A DNA stretch of 64,000 nucleotides from Streptomyces sp. NRRL S-1022. GTDB taxonomy: Bacteria > Actinomycetota > Actinomycetes > Streptomycetales > Streptomycetaceae. Position 1 is the stretch's first letter; every line of letters begins with the position of its first letter. Of the stretch, positions 31,474-40,493 are shown piece by piece. The translations under genes were made by a program, and so were the position numbers. The stretch covers positions 62,001-126,000 of the forward strand of contig NZ_JOIU01000004.1 of assembly GCF_000720135.1 (NCBI RefSeq). Direction: 5' to 3'. The notes under the pieces were generated by a model that worked only from the letters and a program-made list of their open reading frames with translations, ran no database searches and was not told the origin of the DNA.

Positions 31474-32709
31474 ATGCACGAGAATGGTGCGATGCCCGCC
31501 AGTGACCCCGTAGAGCAGCAGGAACAGCCCTGGAGCCGCCGGCGCCTGCGCAGTACCAACGAGCGGCTGCTCCTGGACCGGCTGCGCGCGCTCGGTGCCG
31601 CCTCGCGCGCCCAGCTGGCGCGGGAGACGGGCCTGTCCAAACCGACGGTGTCCAGCGCCCTGGCCTCGCTCGCGACGGCCGGCCTGGTGCACGAGGTCGG
31701 CACCCAGGCCCCGGAGCGCGGCCGCACCGCGGTCCTCTACGCCCCCGATCCGGCCGCCGGGTACGCGCTCGGGGTGGACATCGGCCGGGGCTGGCTGCGG
31801 GTGGCGGTGGCCGACCTGGACGGCACCGTCGTCGCCCGGGCGGACGTACGCAACCGGGCCCGCGCCTCCGCCGCCCTGACCGACCTGGTCGTGACCACCG
31901 CCCGGCAGGTGATCGCCAACTCGGGAGCGGACCCGGCGGAGGTGGTGCACGGGGTGATCGGCACGCCCGGGGTGTACGACGGCGAGCAGCGGCGGGTGCG
32001 GTACGCGATGCATCTGCCGGGCTGGGGGCGGGCCGGGCTGGTGGACCGGATCCGGGCGGAGCTGGCCGTGCCGCTGGCGGTGCACAACGACGCCAACCTG
32101 GCCGCGCTCGGCGAGTACACGTACGGCGTCGGCGCGGGCAGCCGGCTCTTCGCGTACATCCTGATAGGCACCGGTCTCGGGATGGGCATCGTCGGCGAGG
32201 GGCGGCTGTTCACCGGCGCCCACGGGCTGGCCGGCGAGATCGGGTTCCTGCCGTGGCACGGCCGGCAGCAGCCGGAGCGGCTGGAGGACGCGGTGTCGGG
32301 GGTTGCGGTGGTGGAGGCCGCGCGGCAGTTCGGGATGCACGGCCGGCTCACCGCGAAGGCCGTGTTCGACGCGGCCCGGCAGGGTCATCCGGCCGCCGTG
32401 CGGGCGGTGGAGCTGGAGGGCGAGCGGATCGCGCACACCGTGGCGGCGGCCGCCGCCGTGCTCGACCCGGACCTGGTGGTGCTCGGCGGCGGCGTCGGCG
32501 ACAGCGTCGACCTGCTGCTGCGGCCCGTGCGGGAGCGGTTGCGCGCCCTCACCCCGCTGCGCCCCCGGATCGCGCCGAGCCGGCTGGGCGCGGACGCCGT
32601 CCTGCTGGGCGCGGTGGCCACGGCCCTGGACACGGCCCGGGACCTGGTGTTCGAACGCCGGACGGCGGAACCTGACCGGGCCGAGGGCCCCGGCGGCGCG
32701 GGTCGTTGA
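31474..32709 (+). CDS. ROK-family transcriptional regulator
   Basis: About 411 residues. An N-terminal winged helix-turn-helix (LRALGASRAQLARETG-like, then LSKPTVSSALASLATAGLVH) is followed by a ROK sugar-kinase-like domain with the phosphate motif GVDIGRGWLRVAVADLDG, IGTPGVYDG, HNDANLAALGEY and LIGTGLGMGIV. The zinc-binding CxCGxxGC motif of ROK kinases is absent, so this is probably a sensor of sugar or amino sugar rather than a kinase. It sits between the divergent permease gene and the GH2 gene, both with AAAGTT-type operators, like the CsnR repressor of chitosan use in other streptomycetes. Confidence 0.9.
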   Translation: MHENGAMPASDPVEQQEQPWSRRRLRSTNERLLLDRLRALGAASRAQLARETGLSKPTVSSALASLATAGLVHEVGTQAPERGRTAVLYAPDPAAGYALGVDIGRGWLRVAVADLDGTVVARADVRNRARASAALTDLVVTTARQVIANSGADPAEVVHGVIGTPGVYDGEQRRVRYAMHLPGWGRAGLVDRIRAELAVPLAVHNDANLAALGEYTYGVGAGSRLFAYILIGTGLGMGIVGEGRLFTGAHGLAGEIGFLPWHGRQQPERLEDAVSGVAVVEAARQFGMHGRLTAKAVFDAARQGHPAAVRAVELEGERIAHTVAAAAAVLDPDLVVLGGGVGDSVDLLLRPVRERLRALTPLRPRIAPSRLGADAVLLGAVATALDTARDLVFERRTAEPDRAEGPGGAGR

Positions 32710-32765
32710 CACGGCCCGGGGCCACCCCTAGCGTGACCCTGATTTGTAAAGTTTCCTAACTTTAC
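32706..32765 (+). promoter_or_regulatory. GH2 promoter with a perfect 20-bp operator
   Basis: TTGACA (32706-32711), 17 bases, TAGCGT (32729-32734), then the perfect inverted repeat GTAAAGTTTCCTAACTTTAC at 32746-32765, which would lie just downstream of the start point. The promoter overlaps the stop of the ROK gene. The position suits repression by roadblock. Confidence 0.75.
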
Positions 32766-32781
32766 GAGGCTGGAGACCGCC

Positions 32782-35499
32782 GTGTTCCCTCGCGCCGCCC
32801 GCCGGCTCCCCACCACCGCCGCGCTCCTCGCCCTGGCCGGCTCCCTCGCCACCGGCGGCTGGGCCGTCGCCCCCAGGGACACGGCGGAGCCGCACCGGCC
32901 CGCCCGGATCACCCACGTGCCCTCCGCCGCCGGCACCGGCACCCCGCTGACCGGCTACGCCCTCCAGTCCACCGCGAAGGTGAGCGACTCCGCGGCGGCC
33001 GTGTCCTCCCCCGGCTATCCGGCGAAGGGCTGGTATCCGGCGGGCCCCCGCTCCACGGTGCTGGCCGCGCTGCTGGCGAACGGCGTGTACGCCGACCCGT
33101 TCCGCTCCACCAACCAGCAGCGGATCCCGCGGGCCGACTTCGACGTCCCCTGGTGGTACCGCTCCGACTTCAGCGTCGACGACACCACCCGCCGCACCTC
33201 CCTCGACTTCAGCGGGGTCGTCTCGGCCGCCGACGTCTACGTGAACGGCCGGCAGGTGGCCTCGGCCGCGGACGTCACCGGCACGTACACCCACCACGAG
33301 CTGGACATCACCCCGCTGGTCAGGGCCGGCACCAACACCGTCGCCTTCCGGATCCGGCCCAACGACCCGGACCAGGACCTGACCACCGGCTGGCTCGACT
33401 GGATCCAGCCACCGCCCGACCGGAACATGGGCCTCGTCCGGGACGTCGTGGTGCGCAGGGGCGGCCCGGTCGCGCTGCGGGACGCGCACGTGGTCACCCG
33501 GCTGGCCGTGCCGTCGCTCGACTCGGCCGACCTGACGGTCAGGGCACGGGCCCGCAACGACACGGGCGCGGCCGTCACGGTCGAGGTCCGCGGCAGCATC
33601 GGCGGGACGACGTTCGGCAAGGCGGTGTCGCTCGCCGCGCACGAGACGAAGACCGTCACCTTCTCCCCCGCCGACACCCCCGGCCTGCACCTCACCGACC
33701 CGGAGGTGTGGTGGCCGGCCGGAATGGGCGGCCAGCCGCTGTACGGCCTCGACCTCACCGCCACCGTGGCCGGCGCGGTCTCCGACACCGCGCACGAGAC
33801 CTTCGGCATCCGGGACGTCCGGGCCCCGCTGAACCACGACGGGGCCCGGCAGTACCGCGTCAACGGCCGCCCGCTGCTGATCAAGGGCGGCGGCTGGTCC
33901 CCGGACGCGTTCCTGCGCTGGGACCCCGCCTACGTCGAGGACCGTCTGCGGTACGCCCTCGACCTGGGTCTGAACACCCTCCGCCTGGAAGGCCACCTGG
34001 AGCCGGACGAGTTCTTCGAGCAGGCCGACCGCCTGGGGCTGCTGGTGCTGCCGGGCTGGGAGTGCTGCGGCAAGTGGGAGGGCCAGGTCAACGGCACGGA
34101 GAAGGGCGAGCGCTGGACCGAGGCGGACTATCCGGTCGCCAAGGCGTCCATGGCCGCCGAGGCCGCCCGGCTGCGCGGCCACCCGAGCGTGCTGTCCTTC
34201 CTCATCGGCAGCGACTTCGCCCCCGACGCGACGATCGAGAAGAACTACCTGGACGCCCTGCGAGCCGCCGACTGGCCCACCCCCGTGGTCCCCTCCGCCT
34301 CCGACCGGCCCTCCCCGGAACTGGGCGCCTCGGGCATGAAGATGACCGGCCCCTACGACTGGGTGCCGCCCGGCTACTGGTACGCCAAGCGCGAGGGCGG
34401 GGCCACCGGGTTCAACTCCGAGACCAGCGCGGGCCCGAGCATCCCCACCCTCGACAGCCTGCGCCGGATGATGACCCCCGCCGAACTCGACACCCTGTGG
34501 AAGGACCCGGACGCCCGGCAGTACCACCGCTCGCCGTCCAGCGTCTTCGGCACGCTCCGGATCTACGACGACGCCCTCGCCGGCCGCTACGGCACTCCCA
34601 CGAGCCTCACCGATTACGTGCGCAAGGCCCAGCTCGCCCAGTACGAGAACGTCCGCGCCCAGTTCGAGGCCTACGGCCGCAACGCGGGCGACCCGGACCG
34701 GCCCGCCACCGGGGTGATCCACTGGATGTTCAACAGCGGCTGGACCTCGCTGCACTGGCAGCTCACGGACCGCTACCTCGATCAGAACGGCTCCTACTTC
34801 GGGGCCAAGAAGGCGAACGAGCCGCTGCACATCCAGTACGCGTACGACGACCGCTCGGTCGTCGTCGTGAACAACCGGCCCGCCCCCGCTCGCGGCCTGA
34901 CCGCCCGGGCCACCCTGTTCGATCCCGACGGCACGCAGCGGTACGACAGGACCGTCACCGGTGTGACGGCGGACGGCGGCGGGGCGCACGGCACCGCGCT
35001 CACCCTGCCGTCGTCGGTGGCCGGACTGGCGCGGACGTACCTGCTCCGGCTGGTGCTGACGGACGCGGACGGCACGGAGGTGAGCCGGAACGTCTACTGG
35101 TTGTCCGCCAAGGCCGACACCCTCGACTGGAACCGCACCACCTGGTACTACACGCCGACGACGGGCTACGCCGACCTCAAGGGGCTCGCCTCGATGGACC
35201 GCGTCCCGGTGTCGGCGACGGCGGCCACGAGATCCTCGGACGGGATGTCGACCACGACGGTGAGCCTGCGGCACAGCGGGAGCGGGACGACGCCGGCGCT
35301 GCTCACGGACGTCCACCTCGTGGACGCGCAGGGCAAGCCGGTGCTGCCGGTGCGCTGGTCGGACAACGAGGTGAGCCTGTGGCCGGGCGAGTCGGTGACG
35401 CTGACCGCCACCTACCGGACCTCCGATCTGCACGGCTCGGCACCGGGCGTGCGGGTCTCCGGGTGGAACACGCCGGAACGGACGGTGCCGGCGGCCTGA
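32782..35499 (+). CDS. secreted GH2 exo-beta-D-glucosaminidase-like enzyme
   Basis: 905-residue glycoside hydrolase family 2 protein with a signal peptide (LPTTAALLALAGSLATGGWA). An N-terminal jelly-roll domain (WWYRSDFSVDD, DVYVNGRQVA) is followed by Ig-like and TIM-barrel domains. Predicted acid/base is D478 (GSDFAPD) and nucleophile is E547 (NSETSAGP); the Asp acid/base and these motifs are features of exo-beta-D-glucosaminidases (CsxA group) rather than beta-galactosidases. It would release glucosamine from chitosan oligomers outside the cell. The GTG start has GGAG six bases upstream. Control by the adjacent ROK protein is likely. Confidence 0.88.
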   Translation: MFPRAARRLPTTAALLALAGSLATGGWAVAPRDTAEPHRPARITHVPSAAGTGTPLTGYALQSTAKVSDSAAAVSSPGYPAKGWYPAGPRSTVLAALLANGVYADPFRSTNQQRIPRADFDVPWWYRSDFSVDDTTRRTSLDFSGVVSAADVYVNGRQVASAADVTGTYTHHELDITPLVRAGTNTVAFRIRPNDPDQDLTTGWLDWIQPPPDRNMGLVRDVVVRRGGPVALRDAHVVTRLAVPSLDSADLTVRARARNDTGAAVTVEVRGSIGGTTFGKAVSLAAHETKTVTFSPADTPGLHLTDPEVWWPAGMGGQPLYGLDLTATVAGAVSDTAHETFGIRDVRAPLNHDGARQYRVNGRPLLIKGGGWSPDAFLRWDPAYVEDRLRYALDLGLNTLRLEGHLEPDEFFEQADRLGLLVLPGWECCGKWEGQVNGTEKGERWTEADYPVAKASMAAEAARLRGHPSVLSFLIGSDFAPDATIEKNYLDALRAADWPTPVVPSASDRPSPELGASGMKMTGPYDWVPPGYWYAKREGGATGFNSETSAGPSIPTLDSLRRMMTPAELDTLWKDPDARQYHRSPSSVFGTLRIYDDALAGRYGTPTSLTDYVRKAQLAQYENVRAQFEAYGRNAGDPDRPATGVIHWMFNSGWTSLHWQLTDRYLDQNGSYFGAKKANEPLHIQYAYDDRSVVVVNNRPAPARGLTARATLFDPDGTQRYDRTVTGVTADGGGAHGTALTLPSSVAGLARTYLLRLVLTDADGTEVSRNVYWLSAKADTLDWNRTTWYYTPTTGYADLKGLASMDRVPVSATAATRSSDGMSTTTVSLRHSGSGTTPALLTDVHLVDAQGKPVLPVRWSDNEVSLWPGESVTLTATYRTSDLHGSAPGVRVSGWNTPERTVPAA

Positions 35500-35500
35500 C

Positions 35501-35537
35501 GTGGCGGGGGCGGACCGGGCCGGCCCACCCCCGCCAC
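35501..35537. terminator. bidirectional terminator hairpin
   Basis: GTGGCGGGGG (35501-35510) pairs perfectly with CCCCCGCCAC (35528-35537), with a 17-base loop, between two convergent stop codons. Confidence 0.75.
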
Positions 35538-35540
35538 GGG

Positions 35541-36983
35541 TCAGCTCACGTTCAGCGCGGTGTCGTCCACGACGAACGACGTCTGGTACTTGGAGCCCTC
35601 GGTACCGGTGAACTTCAGGGTGACCGTCTGCCCGGCGTAGCCGCTCAGATCGAAGCTGCGCTGGGTGTAGCCGGAGCCGGCGTCGAGGTTGGAGTACGTC
35701 GCCAGGGTGCCCAGGACCGTGCCGGAGCCGTTCAGCACCTGGACCTTGAGGGTGTCGTAGGCGGTGCCCGTCGAGGTCTCCGCGGTGTCCACGTGCAGGT
35801 AGAAGCCGAGCCTGGCCGAGCAGCCGGAGGGGATCGCCACCGTCTGGGCGAGCGTGTCGGTGGTGGCGGTGCCGTTCCCGTCCAGCCAGGCGTAATAGGA
35901 GCCGGAACGGGCCGGCTCACCGGTGGAGTTGGTGACGACCCCGCTCGTGGCGCTCCAGGCGCTGCTGCCGGACTCGAAGCCGCTGTTGCCGAGGAGCTGG
36001 GCTGCGGTGCAGGAGGTCGAGCCGCCGCCCCCGCCGCTGCCGCTCGCGCCGGCCAGCCACTCGGTGGCGTTGAGGGCGAGGGCCGCGTTGGTGGCGCTGG
36101 TGTCGTTCCAGCCGTCGTAGAGCGTGTTGCCGGACTGGCCGGTGCCGTCGTCGACGGGTGAGCTGTCGCCCCAGAAGGCGACCCGGCCGCTGCCGAAGGT
36201 GCTGGTGGCGAAGAAGGCGCCGGTGTTGCCGGAGTAACCGGTGCGGTAGAGCAGGGCCTTGACGCCGGGGTTGTCGGCGGGCTTGAGGGTGGCGGTGGTC
36301 CCGCTGGCGATCAGGCTCTTGGTGACCGTGCCGAAGGAGCCGTGCAGCACCGGGTCGGTGCTGTCGCTGATGGCGGACGGGTGGTCGGAGCTGATGCTGA
36401 GCGAGTCGATGGAGAAGCCGAACGGGTCGGTGGAGTCGACGCTGTTGTTCGTCATCAGGTCGTTGAAGATCTCGACCGCGTCGTAGCCGTCGTTGTTGCG
36501 GTCGGCTCCGGTGTGGTCGGAGATCATGAACAGTCCGCCGCCGTTCTTGACGAAGTTCATGATCGCCGTCTTCTCGGCGCTGGTGAAGAGGGTGTTGGGT
36601 TCCGGCAGGACCAGCGTGTCGAAGTGCGACAGGTCGGTCGCCGAGGTGCCGCCGTAGGCGAGGGCGGAGCCGGACGGCTGGGTCTTCAGGCTGTATCCGC
36701 CGGTCTTCTGGAGCGCCACGCCCCAGGAGGACAGGGCTCCGGTCCAGTCCGTCTCGGCGGACGGGGCGGAGTCCTGCCCAAGCGGGTCGGGCTGGCTGGT
36801 GGAGATGATCCAGTCGGCGTTGCCGGCCGTCTCGGCGTGGGCGTTGTCGAACAGGATGCGGTGCGGGGTCGCCGCGTGGGCGGGGGTGCCGGTGCCGATC
36901 TGGAGGGCGGCTCCGCTGAAGAGCAGCCCGAGGCCGGCCAGGGCGGTGCTGCACCTGCGGCGGGATCTTCTGGATCCGAGCAT
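35541..36983 (-). CDS. secreted protein: ThuA/DUF4350-like domain plus C-terminal beta-sandwich
   Basis: 480-residue secreted protein with an Arg-rich signal peptide ending THPAHA-like (GTPAHA, about residue 36). The N-terminal domain (about 40-310) has a Rossmann-like amidotransferase-type core ([54 protein letters not shown]) as in DUF4350/ThuA-like proteins. After a Gly/Ser linker (GSGGGGGST) a beta-sandwich resembles carbohydrate-binding or P-domain modules ([28 protein letters not shown]). The function is unknown; sugar or wall polymer processing is a guess. It is convergent with the GH2 gene. Confidence 0.75.
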   Translation of the reverse strand: MLGSRRSRRRCSTALAGLGLLFSGAALQIGTGTPAHAATPHRILFDNAHAETAGNADWIISTSQPDPLGQDSAPSAETDWTGALSSWGVALQKTGGYSLKTQPSGSALAYGGTSATDLSHFDTLVLPEPNTLFTSAEKTAIMNFVKNGGGLFMISDHTGADRNNDGYDAVEIFNDLMTNNSVDSTDPFGFSIDSLSISSDHPSAISDSTDPVLHGSFGTVTKSLIASGTTATLKPADNPGVKALLYRTGYSGNTGAFFATSTFGSGRVAFWGDSSPVDDGTGQSGNTLYDGWNDTSATNAALALNATEWLAGASGSGGGGGSTSCTAAQLLGNSGFESGSSAWSATSGVVTNSTGEPARSGSYYAWLDGNGTATTDTLAQTVAIPSGCSARLGFYLHVDTAETSTGTAYDTLKVQVLNGSGTVLGTLATYSNLDAGSGYTQRSFDLSGYAGQTVTLKFTGTEGSKYQTSFVVDDTALNVS

Positions 36984-37211
36984 CCGTCGAACCTCCGTGT
37001 GGGGTGGGGAAGAGGCGGTGGGGGCGCCAAGTCTGCGCGCGTAGAGCCGGCTTGAAGCGTTCTACACGCGTCGATTGGTTGAAAGGTACATGGCATGAAG
37101 GCCCGGTGAACAGAGGCGCCCGGCGGCAACCGGAACGGAGTGGCTCCGCTTACAGCGGGCACATACCACCTCAGCGGGATTCGACCGCAGAAGCGTCAAG
37201 GGAGGGCGGCC

Positions 37212-37475
37212 ATGGAGATCTCGGGCGTCATCAGCGCCATCGTCATCGGCATCGTCATCGGTGTACTGGGCCGGCTGGTCATTCCGGGACGACAGCACAT
37301 CGGAGTCCTGTGGACGCTCGTCGTCGGCATCGTGGCCGCGCTGCTGGGCTCGGCGATCGCCGCCGGGTTCGGGGTCGCCGACACCAAGGGACCCGACTGG
37401 ATCGAGTGGTTCATCCAGATCGCCCTGGCGGCCGTGGGCGTGGCCGCGCTGGACCGGGCCCAGGCCCGCCGCTGA
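37212..37475 (+). CDS. GlsB/YeaQ/YmgE-family stress membrane protein
   Basis: 87-residue protein with three hydrophobic helices and the family pattern VIGIVIGVLGRLVIPGRQHI followed by LVVGIVAALLGSAIA. The transglycosylase-associated family is linked to general stress and is often SigB-controlled in Gram-positives, but no clear SigB promoter is visible here. GGGAGGG lies upstream of ATG 37212. The gene ends one base before the convergent GNAT stop. Confidence 0.9.
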   Translation: MEISGVISAIVIGIVIGVLGRLVIPGRQHIGVLWTLVVGIVAALLGSAIAAGFGVADTKGPDWIEWFIQIALAAVGVAALDRAQARR

Positions 37476-37476
37476 G

Positions 37477-38253
37477 TCAGGTCCCGTAGACGTACGGCGT
37501 CGTGGTGCTCAGGGCGTGGAAGCCGAGGCGCTCCAGGATCGGGCGGCTCATGGCCGAGGCGTCGACGTGGAGGTAGCGGTAGCCCCGGTCGGCCGCGGCG
37601 CGGGCGCGATGGGCGACCAGCGTCCGGTAGACGCCCCGGCCCCGCCAGGCCGCGACCGTGCCGCCGCCCCACAGGCCGGCGAACGGCGTGCCGGGCACCG
37701 GCTCCATGCGGGCGGCGGCGACGGGTTCCCCGTCGGCGAGGGCGGCCACGGCGACGACCGTGCCGGGGTCGGCGGCCAGCCGGGCGAGCAGCCGGTGCCG
37801 CAGCGCGGTGCCGTCGGTACCGAAGGCCCGTTCGTGCGCGGCGACCACGAGCTCCACGCCGGCCGCATCGGTGACCGCCACGCAGGAGACGCCGTCCGGC
37901 GGTGCGGTGTCCAGGGCGAGCCCGGTCACCTCGGCGACCATCAGCGTCTCGGCGGGCTCGGCCCGGAACCCGGCGGCGACCAGCCGGCCGGCGAGGTCCG
38001 CCGGCCCGTCGTGGCCGTAGAGCTTCCACTCGAAGTCCCGGCCCAGGCCGGTGAAGCGGTCGATCTGCTCGTGGATGGCCCGGTCCGCGTCCGCCGCGTC
38101 CAGGCCGGACCAGAGCACGGCGTTCCAGCCCGGCGGGTCCGCGACCTGACGCACCACCCGGCCGGCCCGCTCGATCCGGGCCCCGGGCCCGTCGGGCCGG
38201 GCGCCCTCGCGCAGGTCCCGGTCGTACACGGCGAGCACGGCGGCGTGATCCAT
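37477..38253 (-). CDS. GNAT N-acetyltransferase
   Basis: 258-residue acetyltransferase. The acetyl-CoA pyrophosphate loop is in GGGTVAAWRGRGVYRTLVAH (about 192-211) and the terminal strand is ILERLGFHALSTTTPYVYG. The N-terminal half (residues 1-120) is a degenerate GNAT-like module, giving a tandem architecture. The substrate is unknown. A MerR gene follows downstream after 40 bases on the same strand but in its own unit. Confidence 0.85.
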   Translation of the reverse strand: MDHAAVLAVYDRDLREGARPDGPGARIERAGRVVRQVADPPGWNAVLWSGLDAADADRAIHEQIDRFTGLGRDFEWKLYGHDGPADLAGRLVAAGFRAEPAETLMVAEVTGLALDTAPPDGVSCVAVTDAAGVELVVAAHERAFGTDGTALRHRLLARLAADPGTVVAVAALADGEPVAAARMEPVPGTPFAGLWGGGTVAAWRGRGVYRTLVAHRARAAADRGYRYLHVDASAMSRPILERLGFHALSTTTPYVYGT

Positions 38254-38293
38254 GGCGTCACTTCAGCACGAACGCCCGCGCGCGCCAAGCGCA

Positions 38294-38674
38294 TTACGCG
38301 CGCCGGCGGTCGTCCGGCCGTACCGCCGCCAGATAGGCGGTGAGCCGGTCCCGGTTGCGGGCGAGGCAGTCGATGCGGGCCTGGATGCGGTCGATGTGTT
38401 CCTGGAGCAGGGCGGCCGTCTCCGCGGGCACGGACTCGGGCGACGGCACGAGGTGGCCGGGACCGCTGAGGTACGGCAGGACCGCCCGGATCATCCCGGT
38501 GGTGAGCCCGGAGTCCAGCAGGCCGCGGATCTGCCGCACCTGCGCGACCGCCGACTCGGGGTAGCTGCGGTAGCCGTTCCCGGTGCGCTCCGGGTCGAGC
38601 AGCCGCTGTTCCTCGTAGTAGCGCAGCAGCCTGGTGGGCACGCCCGTACGGCAGGACAGCTCACCGATCCGCAT
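38294..38674 (-). CDS. MerR-family regulator, short form
   Basis: 126-residue MerR protein: MRIGELSCRTGVPTRLLRYY, GYRSYPESAVAQVRQIRGLL and a C-terminal coiled coil (ALLQEHIDRIQARIDCLARN). No effector domain or metal-binding Cys pair is visible, as in the efflux-controlling MerR group. It is divergent from an MFS transporter with a perfect inverted repeat between them, a standard drug-efflux arrangement. Confidence 0.92.
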   Translation of the reverse strand: MRIGELSCRTGVPTRLLRYYEEQRLLDPERTGNGYRSYPESAVAQVRQIRGLLDSGLTTGMIRAVLPYLSGPGHLVPSPESVPAETAALLQEHIDRIQARIDCLARNRDRLTAYLAAVRPDDRRRA

Positions 38675-38695
38675 GCCGGCCTCCCCGCTCCGCGC

Positions 38696-38718
38696 TTGAC
38701 CTTCACACTGATGTGAAG
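38696..38718 (+). promoter_or_regulatory. MerR operator in the MerR/MFS intergenic
   Basis: TTGACC (38696-38701) overlaps the perfect inverted repeat CTTCACA-CTGA-TGTGAAG (38701-38718). The MFS ATG follows at 38735, so a MerR-remodelled, probably leaderless, promoter reading toward the transporter is predicted. Confidence 0.7.
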
Positions 38719-38734
38719 CTCCGACCATGGTCGC

Positions 38735-40024
38735 ATGATGCTGTCCTCCCAGGCCGAGGGCGGTCGGCTGCCCTGGTCGGGGCTGCTCGCCCTGTCCTGC
38801 GCCGCGTTCACCGCCGTACTGACCGAACTCCTCCCCGCGGGCCTGCTGCCCGCGATGGCGCCCCCGCTGGGGGTGGCCCAGTCCCGGATCGGCTTCCTCG
38901 TCACCGCGTACGCCGCCGCTTCCTTCGCGGGCGCCGTCCCGCTCACCGCGGCGCTGCGCGGCCTGCCCCGGCGGCCGGTACTGTGCGGCGCACTGCTCGG
39001 CTTCGCCGCCGGTGACGCGCTGGTCGCGGTGTCGTCGTCGTATCCGCTGACCGTCGCGGCCCGGCTGCTGGCCGGGGCGACGGGCGGCCTGCTGTGGGCC
39101 ATGCTCGCCGGTTACGCGGCCCGGATGGTGCCGGCCGAGCGGCGCGGCCGGGCCATCGCGGTGGTGCTGGGCGGGATCACGCTCGCCCTGGCGCTTGGGG
39201 TGCCCGCGGGCACCGCGCTGGCCGGTGCGGTGGGCTGGCGGGCGGCGTTCGCGACGCTCGCCGTGCTCGCCGTGCTGCTCGTGGGCTGGGTACGGCTCCG
39301 GGTGCCCGCCTTCCCGGGCGAACCGCCGCACGCGCGCGTCCCCCTGGTCCGGGTCGCCGCGCTCCCCGGGATCCGCCCGGTGCTGTCCGTGACGCTGTTC
39401 CTCTTGCTGGGACACCAGGTGATGTACACGTACGTCGCCCCGTTCGCCGCCCATGCCGGGTACGGCCGTACGGGCGTGCTGCTCGGGGTGTTCGGGACCG
39501 CCACGGTCGCCGGGATCTGGCTCACCGGAGTGCTGGTCGACCGGTATCCGCGGCGCACCCTGCTCGGGGCGCTCGCCCTGGTGGCCGCCGTCCTGGTGGT
39601 GCTGGGCCTGGGTGCCCGGGCGCACGGGCTGCTGCTCGGCGCGGTCGCACTGTGGGGCACGGCCTTCGGCGGGGCGCCTACACTGATCCAGACCGCGCTG
39701 GTCGACGCCTCGGGGCCGGCCGCCGCCGACGCGGCGACCTCCTTGCAGACCACGGTGTACAACGCGGGCATCGCCGCGGGCTCCCTCACCGGCGGGCTGG
39801 CGCTGGACGCGGCGGGCGCGGGGGCACTGCCCTGGACCGCACTGCCACCGGTGCTGCTGGCCTTCGCGACGGTCGCGGCGGGCCGCCGGCACGCCTTCCC
39901 GGACCGGCGGGCCGCCGCCGCTGCCCCGGAGACGAACGCACTGGCCGGACCGGTCACGGTGGCCGTGGCGTGCCCTGCCGGAGATCATGGGACGAGGAGG
40001 TCTGCCGATGGTACGGGACGGTGA
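38735..40024 (+). CDS. MFS efflux transporter (DHA1 type)
   Basis: 429-residue major facilitator with about 12 membrane helices. The N-terminal LSCAAFTAVLTELLPAGLLP and the RLLAGATGGLLWAMLAGYAA helix-4/5 segment are typical of AraJ/CmlA-like drug or arabinose exporters. No Shine-Dalgarno precedes the paired ATGs at 38735 and 38738. The divergent MerR gene and shared operator suggest substrate-induced efflux. Its end overlaps the following deaminase gene by 17 bases, so the two are coupled. Confidence 0.9.
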   Translation: MMLSSQAEGGRLPWSGLLALSCAAFTAVLTELLPAGLLPAMAPPLGVAQSRIGFLVTAYAAASFAGAVPLTAALRGLPRRPVLCGALLGFAAGDALVAVSSSYPLTVAARLLAGATGGLLWAMLAGYAARMVPAERRGRAIAVVLGGITLALALGVPAGTALAGAVGWRAAFATLAVLAVLLVGWVRLRVPAFPGEPPHARVPLVRVAALPGIRPVLSVTLFLLLGHQVMYTYVAPFAAHAGYGRTGVLLGVFGTATVAGIWLTGVLVDRYPRRTLLGALALVAAVLVVLGLGARAHGLLLGAVALWGTAFGGAPTLIQTALVDASGPAAADAATSLQTTVYNAGIAAGSLTGGLALDAAGAGALPWTALPPVLLAFATVAAGRRHAFPDRRAAAAAPETNALAGPVTVAVACPAGDHGTRRSADGTGR

Positions 40025-40490
40025 ACTGCGGTACCTGCGCCGCTGTGTGGAGCTGGCGGCCGAGGCGCTGGACGCCGGTGACGAGCCCTTCGGGTCGGTG
40101 CTCGTGGCCGGGGACGGCACGGTGCTGGCGGAGGACCGCAACCGGGTGGCGGGCGGCGACCGCACCCGGCACCCCGAGTTCGAGCTGGCCCGCTGGGCGG
40201 CGGCGCGTCTGACGCCCGGGGAGCGGGCGGCGGCTACCGTCTACACCTCCGGCGAGCACTGCCCGATGTGCGCGGCGGCACACGCCTGGGTGGGGCTCGG
40301 CCGGATCGTGTACGCCGTCTCCTCCGAGCAGCTCTCCGGCCGGCTCGCCGAGTGGGGTGTCCCCGCGCCGCCCGTGCGCACGCTGCCCGCGCGGGAGGTC
40401 GCGCCCGCCGTGACCGTGGAGGGGCCGGTGCCGGAGCTGGTGGACGAGGTGCGGGAGCTGCACCGTCGCTGCCACGGCGAAGCTCCCTGA
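40008..40490 (+). CDS. CMP/dCMP-type nucleoside or nucleobase deaminase
   Basis: 160-residue zinc deaminase of the cytidine deaminase fold (tRNA-adenosine/guanine deaminase side). The zinc and proton-transfer residues are H55 and E57 (RHPEFE, the HxE motif) with C85 and C88 (EHCPMC). The substrate could be guanine, cytosine or another nucleobase. ATG 40008 is used because GAGGAGG precedes it. It overlaps the MFS gene by 17 bases and ends three bases before the convergent GNAT gene. Confidence 0.88.
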   Translation: MVRDGELRYLRRCVELAAEALDAGDEPFGSVLVAGDGTVLAEDRNRVAGGDRTRHPEFELARWAAARLTPGERAAATVYTSGEHCPMCAAAHAWVGLGRIVYAVSSEQLSGRLAEWGVPAPPVRTLPAREVAPAVTVEGPVPELVDEVRELHRRCHGEAP

Positions 40491-40493
40491 ACG

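Noticed and set aside
32728..36161. Very long frames of about 900-1000 residues overlapping the GH2 gene
   Set aside because: They are Arg/Gly/Pro-rich shadows produced by high GC; the GH2 frame has signal peptide and catalytic motifs.
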